Below are positions 60,553-64,000 of a DNA stretch of 64,000 bases, one piece after another (the stretch's first letter is position 1; the number at the start of each line of letters is the position of its first letter). The stretch is from Baekduia alba. Lineage in GTDB: Bacteria > Actinomycetota > Thermoleophilia > Solirubrobacterales > Solirubrobacteraceae. A program made the position numbers and the translations under genes. Under the pieces are notes generated by a model. It was not told where the DNA came from and did not search any database. It saw only the letters and a list, made by a program, of their open reading frames with translations. Location: contig NZ_CP114013.1 in assembly GCF_028416635.1 (NCBI RefSeq), positions 2,108,001 to 2,172,000 on the forward strand, in the 5' to 3' direction.

Positions 60553-61841
60553 CGCGCGCCGGCTTCGCACGCCGCGAGATCGGGGCGACGCTCGCCGGCG
60601 CGCCGTTGATGGGCTACGCCAACCGGGCGGGCGGCGCCACCGGCGTCCACGACCCGCTCCACGTCCGCGCGCTGGTGGTCGAGGCGGGCGGTGAGGCCGT
60701 GGCGCTGTGCAGCGTCGACCTGTGCGCCGTCAACGAGGACGTCGTCGCGGCGGCGCGCGCCCGCGTCGCGGCGGAGTCCGGCATCGCGCCGGAGCGCACG
60801 CTCATCGCCGCGACGCACACCCACAGCGCGCCGCACGACGACGACCGCGCGTGCTGGCCCGACGGCCTGGCCGCCGAGATCGCCGCGGCGGTCGCGCAGG
60901 CCAGCGCGCGCATGGCGCCGGCGACGGTCGGCGCGGGGTGGGGGACGCTCTCGGGCCACGCCGTCAACCGTCGCCGCCTGGAGGACCCCGTCGACCCGGC
61001 GGTCTTCGTGCTGCGCGTGGACCGCGCCTACGGCGCGCCCCTGGGCGTGTACTTCGGCTTCGGCTGCCATCCCGTCGTCCTCGGTCCCGACAGCCGCGCG
61101 GTGTCGGGCGACTGGCCGGCGACCGCGTCACGGGTGCTCGAGTCCGAGCTCGGGCCCGACGCGGTCGCCGTGTTCGCCCAAGGCGCCTGCGCCGACGTCA
61201 ACCCGCTGACCGACGGCGTGCGCGAGCGCATCGCCGCGGCGTCGACCGTCTCCGGGCAGCTCGAGGCGGTGCCGTACTACGGATCGGCCGACGGCGCGGG
61301 CGAGCCGTTCGACGTCGGCGACCGCACCGGCGGCACCTTCGCGGAGGCCGAGCGCCTCGGGCGCGCCATCGCCGACGAGGTTCGCCGCGTGCACCGCGGC
61401 CTCGCGCCCACGGCGGTGACCGGGGTCTGGACGCGGCGGCTCGCGCTCGGCCGTCCGCCCGGCGCGGAGCCCCGTGAACCCGGCCCGCTCGGCGACCACG
61501 GCGTCCCGCGCGCGGGCGCCGACGCGCCGATCGAGCTGCTGCTCGTCGGGCTCGACGGCCCGGGGGTCGTGCTGGTCGGCCAACCCGGCGAGGTGTTCGG
61601 CCAGACCGGCGTCGACCTGCGGCGCGCGCTGCGGGCCCGGGGCGCGCGGCACCCGTTCGTCGTCGGCTACGCCAACGGCTGGCGCGCCTACCTCCCGCCG
61701 GCCGACGCCTGGCCCGACGGCGGCTACGAGGTCGACTGGGCGCGCGCCCAGGGTCTCGCGCCGTCGCTCCAGGACGACGCTCGCACGCTGATCTTGAACG
61801 CTTACGAAGCTCAAACGAAAGACGAGGCACTGCAACCATGA
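60549..61841 (+). CDS. Neutral/alkaline ceramidase N-terminal-domain-like metallohydrolase
   Basis: The 430-residue protein starts at TTG 60549 in a TTGA overlap with the ATPase gene. It contains AATHTHSAPHDDDRA near residue 93 (HXH zinc ligands), GFGCHPVVLGPDSRAVSGDW near 172 and FAQGACADVNPLTDG near 206, and ends in VVLVGQPGEVFGQTGVDLR. These fit the ceramidase N-terminal family. There is no signal peptide. In sugar clusters such proteins are of unknown substrate; amide or ester hydrolysis of an acylated sugar is one idea. Confidence 0.75.
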   Translation: MTRAGFARREIGATLAGAPLMGYANRAGGATGVHDPLHVRALVVEAGGEAVALCSVDLCAVNEDVVAAARARVAAESGIAPERTLIAATHTHSAPHDDDRACWPDGLAAEIAAAVAQASARMAPATVGAGWGTLSGHAVNRRRLEDPVDPAVFVLRVDRAYGAPLGVYFGFGCHPVVLGPDSRAVSGDWPATASRVLESELGPDAVAVFAQGACADVNPLTDGVRERIAAASTVSGQLEAVPYYGSADGAGEPFDVGDRTGGTFAEAERLGRAIADEVRRVHRGLAPTAVTGVWTRRLALGRPPGAEPREPGPLGDHGVPRAGADAPIELLLVGLDGPGVVLVGQPGEVFGQTGVDLRRALRARGARHPFVVGYANGWRAYLPPADAWPDGGYEVDWARAQGLAPSLQDDARTLILNAYEAQTKDEALQP

Positions 61842-63502
61842 CCGCCACCGACGACACGCTCCGCGAGCCGCGGCGGCCCGACGCCGACGCCGAGTGGTGG
61901 CGCGAGGCCGTGGTCTACGAGAACCACCTCCCGAGCCTGCGCGACGGCAACGGCGACGGCATCGGCGACCTCCACGGGCTGATCGAGAGCCTCGACTACC
62001 TGCGCGGCACGCTCGGGGTCGACGCCATCTGGGTCGGGCCCTGCTACCGCTCGCCGCTGCTGGACCAGGGCTTCGACATCTCGGACTTCACCGACATCGA
62101 GCCGACGTTCGGCGACCTCGCGACGTTCGACCGGCTCATCGCCGAGGCCCACGCCCGCGGCCTGAAGATCCTCGTCGACTACATCCCCAACCACAGCTCC
62201 GACCAGCACCCGTGGTTCGTCGCGTCGCGGTCGTCGCGCGAGGACAGCAAGCGCGACTGGTACGTGTGGGCCGATCCCGCGCCCGACGGCGGCCCGCCCA
62301 ACAACTGGACGGCGGAGATCGGCGGCTCGGTGTGGGAGCTCGACGCGGCCACCGGCCAGTACTACCTGCACACGCACCTGCGCGAGCAGCCCGACCTCAA
62401 CTGGCGCAACCCCGAGGTCCGGGCCGCGATGCTCGACGTGCTGCGCTTCTGGCTGGGCCGCGGCGCCGACGGCGTGCGCATCGACGTCGCCCACATCCTG
62501 ATGAAGGACCCCGAGCTGCGCGACAACCCGCCGAGCCCGCCGGGCCAGACCAATCCGTTCGAGCTGCAGCATCCGGAGTTCTTCGGCCAGCTGCACGTCA
62601 ACGACCGGCGCCACCCCGACGTGCACGACGTGCTCGCCGAGATCCGCGGCGTCCTCGACGAGTTCGGCGCGGTCGCGATCGGCGAGATCGAGGCGATGGA
62701 GTGGGACGCGTGGGCCGAGTACTACGGCCGCGACCTCGGCGGGCTGCACCTGCCGTTCGCGTTCAGGCTGATCGAGACCCCGTGGGAGGCCCCGGCGCTG
62801 CGCGCGGTCGTGCGCTCGCTGGAGGCGGCGCTGCCGCCCGGCGCGTGGCCGGTCCTGGCGCTGAGCAACCACGACCGGTCGCGCCTGGCGACGCGGGTCG
62901 GGAGCGCGCAGGCGCGGGTGGCGGCGATGCTGCTGCTCACGCTGCGCGGCACGCCGGTCTCCCTGTACGGCGACGAGCTGGGGCTGTGCGACCAGCCGGT
63001 GCCGCGCGAGCGCCAGCGCGATCACTTCGGGCTCACCGAGGGCGGCGTGTCGCACGACCCGGCGCGGACGCCGATGCCCTGGAGCGCCGCGCGCAACGGC
63101 GGGTTCTCGCCGGCCGACGAGCGCGACCTGTGGCTGCCGGTCAGCGCCGAGTACGCCTCCATCAACGTGGAGGCCCAGCTCGCCGACCCGGCGTCGATGC
63201 TCAACCTGTACCGGTCGCTGCTCGCCCTGCGCGCGGGCAGCGCCGCGCTGCGCGCCGGCGAGTACGCCGAGCACCCCGCGGGCGACGACCACTGCCTGGT
63301 CTACGAGCGCCGCTCCGGCGGCGAGCGCAAGCTCGTCGCGCTCAACCTGACCGACGCGCCCCGGCGCGTCGCGCTGCCCGGGGCCGACGGCGCGATCGTG
63401 CTGTCGACCGCCGGCGACCGCCGCGACGAGCCGGTGGCCGGCGCGGTTGAGCTCCGGCCCGCCGAGGGCGTCGTCGTCGACCTCGCCGGCGCGCCATCAT
63501 GA
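61838..63502 (+). CDS. GH13-family alpha-glucosidase/oligo-glucosidase-like hydrolase
   Basis: The 554-residue protein has the GH13 regions: LRDGNGDGIGDLHGL and IWVGPCYRSPLLDQGFDISD, region I VDYIPNHSSD near residue 110, region II GVRIDVAH near 210 with the nucleophile Asp, region III IGEIEAMEWD near 283 with the acid Glu and region IV ALSNHDRSRL near 345. The C-terminus is a beta domain (GGERKLVALNLTDAPRR). It lacks a signal peptide, so it cleaves an imported alpha-glycoside. YENHLPSLRDG is unusual at the usual YQIYPRSF position. Confidence 0.9.
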   Translation: MTATDDTLREPRRPDADAEWWREAVVYENHLPSLRDGNGDGIGDLHGLIESLDYLRGTLGVDAIWVGPCYRSPLLDQGFDISDFTDIEPTFGDLATFDRLIAEAHARGLKILVDYIPNHSSDQHPWFVASRSSREDSKRDWYVWADPAPDGGPPNNWTAEIGGSVWELDAATGQYYLHTHLREQPDLNWRNPEVRAAMLDVLRFWLGRGADGVRIDVAHILMKDPELRDNPPSPPGQTNPFELQHPEFFGQLHVNDRRHPDVHDVLAEIRGVLDEFGAVAIGEIEAMEWDAWAEYYGRDLGGLHLPFAFRLIETPWEAPALRAVVRSLEAALPPGAWPVLALSNHDRSRLATRVGSAQARVAAMLLLTLRGTPVSLYGDELGLCDQPVPRERQRDHFGLTEGGVSHDPARTPMPWSAARNGGFSPADERDLWLPVSAEYASINVEAQLADPASMLNLYRSLLALRAGSAALRAGEYAEHPAGDDHCLVYERRSGGERKLVALNLTDAPRRVALPGADGAIVLSTAGDRRDEPVAGAVELRPAEGVVVDLAGAPS

Positions 63503-64000
63503 GCGCCGTGTCCCAGCCCGAAGCCGGCAGCAGCGCCTGCGTGGGCGCCGTCCTGAGCGCGCCGCGCACGCTCGCGGTCGTCGCGCGCGAGCTGCCGCCG
63601 CTGGGTCCGCGCGACGTCCTGGTCGCGGTCAGCCGCTGCGGCGTCTGCACCGGCGACGTGGACGCCTGGCTCGGCCGCTCCGCGCTCACGGAGCCCGAGC
63701 CGCTCGGGCACGAGCCGGCGGGCGTCGTCGTCGCCGTCGGCGCCGAGGTCACCCGCGTCGCGGTCGGCGAGCGCGTCGCGTGCTGGGTCGAGGAGGGCGG
63801 GTTCGCCGACCGCGTCGTCACCGACGAGCAGCACTGCTTCGCGGTCCCGGAGACGGTCGCGCATCCGGAGATGGCCGAGCCGCTGAGCTGCATCGTCAAC
63901 GCGGTGGAGCTCGCCGCGCCGGCGCTGGCCGACGACGTCGTGATCGTCGGTGCGGGGTTCATGGGGTTGTTGCTCCAGCTCGTGCTGCAGGCGCGCGGTC
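63499..64000 (+). CDS. Zinc-dependent alcohol/sorbitol dehydrogenase-like protein, 5' part
   Basis: The first 167 residues are visible; the gene continues beyond the window. They show the GroES-like zinc-alcohol-dehydrogenase domain (VAVSRCGVCTGDVDAWLGRS; GHEPAGVVVAVGAEVTRVAV; GERVACWVEEGG). The family pattern of a catalytic Zn ligand Cys and His is present (CGVC, GHE). The Rossmann domain begins at VVIVGAGFMGLLLQLVLQAR near residue 150. It would oxidise a sugar or polyol and overlaps the GH13 gene (ATGA). Confidence 0.85.
   Translation, partial: MSAVSQPEAGSSACVGAVLSAPRTLAVVARELPPLGPRDVLVAVSRCGVCTGDVDAWLGRSALTEPEPLGHEPAGVVVAVGAEVTRVAVGERVACWVEEGGFADRVVTDEQHCFAVPETVAHPEMAEPLSCIVNAVELAAPALADDVVIVGAGFMGLLLQLVLQARG

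Overview
This is a very GC-rich stretch of chromosome from an actinobacterium. GTG starts, leaderless-looking starts, ATGA/GTGA gene overlaps, CUT1/CUT2 sugar transporters, paralogous ECF41 sigma factors and an ECF sigma factor carrying a zinc-finger and Pro/Lys-rich tail all fit a soil Thermoleophilia (Solirubrobacter/Conexibacter-like) genome. That placement is inference, because no rRNA or marker gene is present. I saw no tRNA, rRNA, insertion sequence, integrase, prophage or CRISPR array. The window is a dense catabolic and regulatory chromosome region.

Layout. 1-1.8 kb: tail of a STAS protein, an ECF sigma factor and a DUF6131 membrane peptide. 1.9-3.7 kb (minus): arsenic operon arsR, broken arsM, aquaporin, arsC. 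3.7-6.0 kb: IclR regulator, metallo-beta-lactamase lactonase-like enzyme, LysE exporter. 6.0-7.8 kb (minus): epimerase plus ECF41 sigma factor behind an ECF41-type promoter. 7.9-10.4 kb: alkyl-DHAP-synthase-like flavoprotein and PlsC acyltransferase. 10.4-17.9 kb: FadR-type regulator divergent from a CUT2 transporter with an Old-Yellow-Enzyme-type reductase and an FAH-family hydrolase. 18.0-30.9 kb: a 12-gene run with LacI regulator, CUT1 permeases, binding protein, four consecutive ADP-ribosylglycohydrolase-family proteins, a ribokinase-like kinase, CoA-transferase, CitE-like lyase and transporter ATPase. 30.9-35.1 kb: PucR regulator, amine oxidase, APC permease. 35.5-39.2 kb: AraC, VOC, UvrA-like ABC protein, VOC, with a 20-bp repeat before each VOC gene. 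39.2-39.8 kb: a deletion scar. 39.8-48.3 kb: a sulfur-acquisition block (two Rrf2 regulators, three flavin monooxygenase-like proteins, double DUF427 protein, MetNIQ). 48.3-50.0 kb: second ECF41 sigma factor and YceI. 50.0-50.9 kb: decayed sequence. 50.9-64.0 kb: an acid-sugar and glycoside cluster (dehydratase-like enolase, rhodopsin-transducer-family protein, HAD; divergently FadR, SDR, KDG-kinase-like, KDPG aldolase, CUT1 transporter, ceramidase-like protein, GH13, alcohol dehydrogenase).

The most unusual system is the four-paralogue ADP-ribosylglycohydrolase operon under a perfect 28-bp LacI-type palindrome. It couples import of a glycoside-like compound to several cleavage enzymes, a pentose-kinase-like enzyme and a CoA-dependent lyase pathway. 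Three ECF41 promoter copies lie in front of the two sigma-factor units and yceI, and paired regulatory repeats lie before the IclR/lactonase and VOC genes, so several small regulons can be read directly from the DNA.
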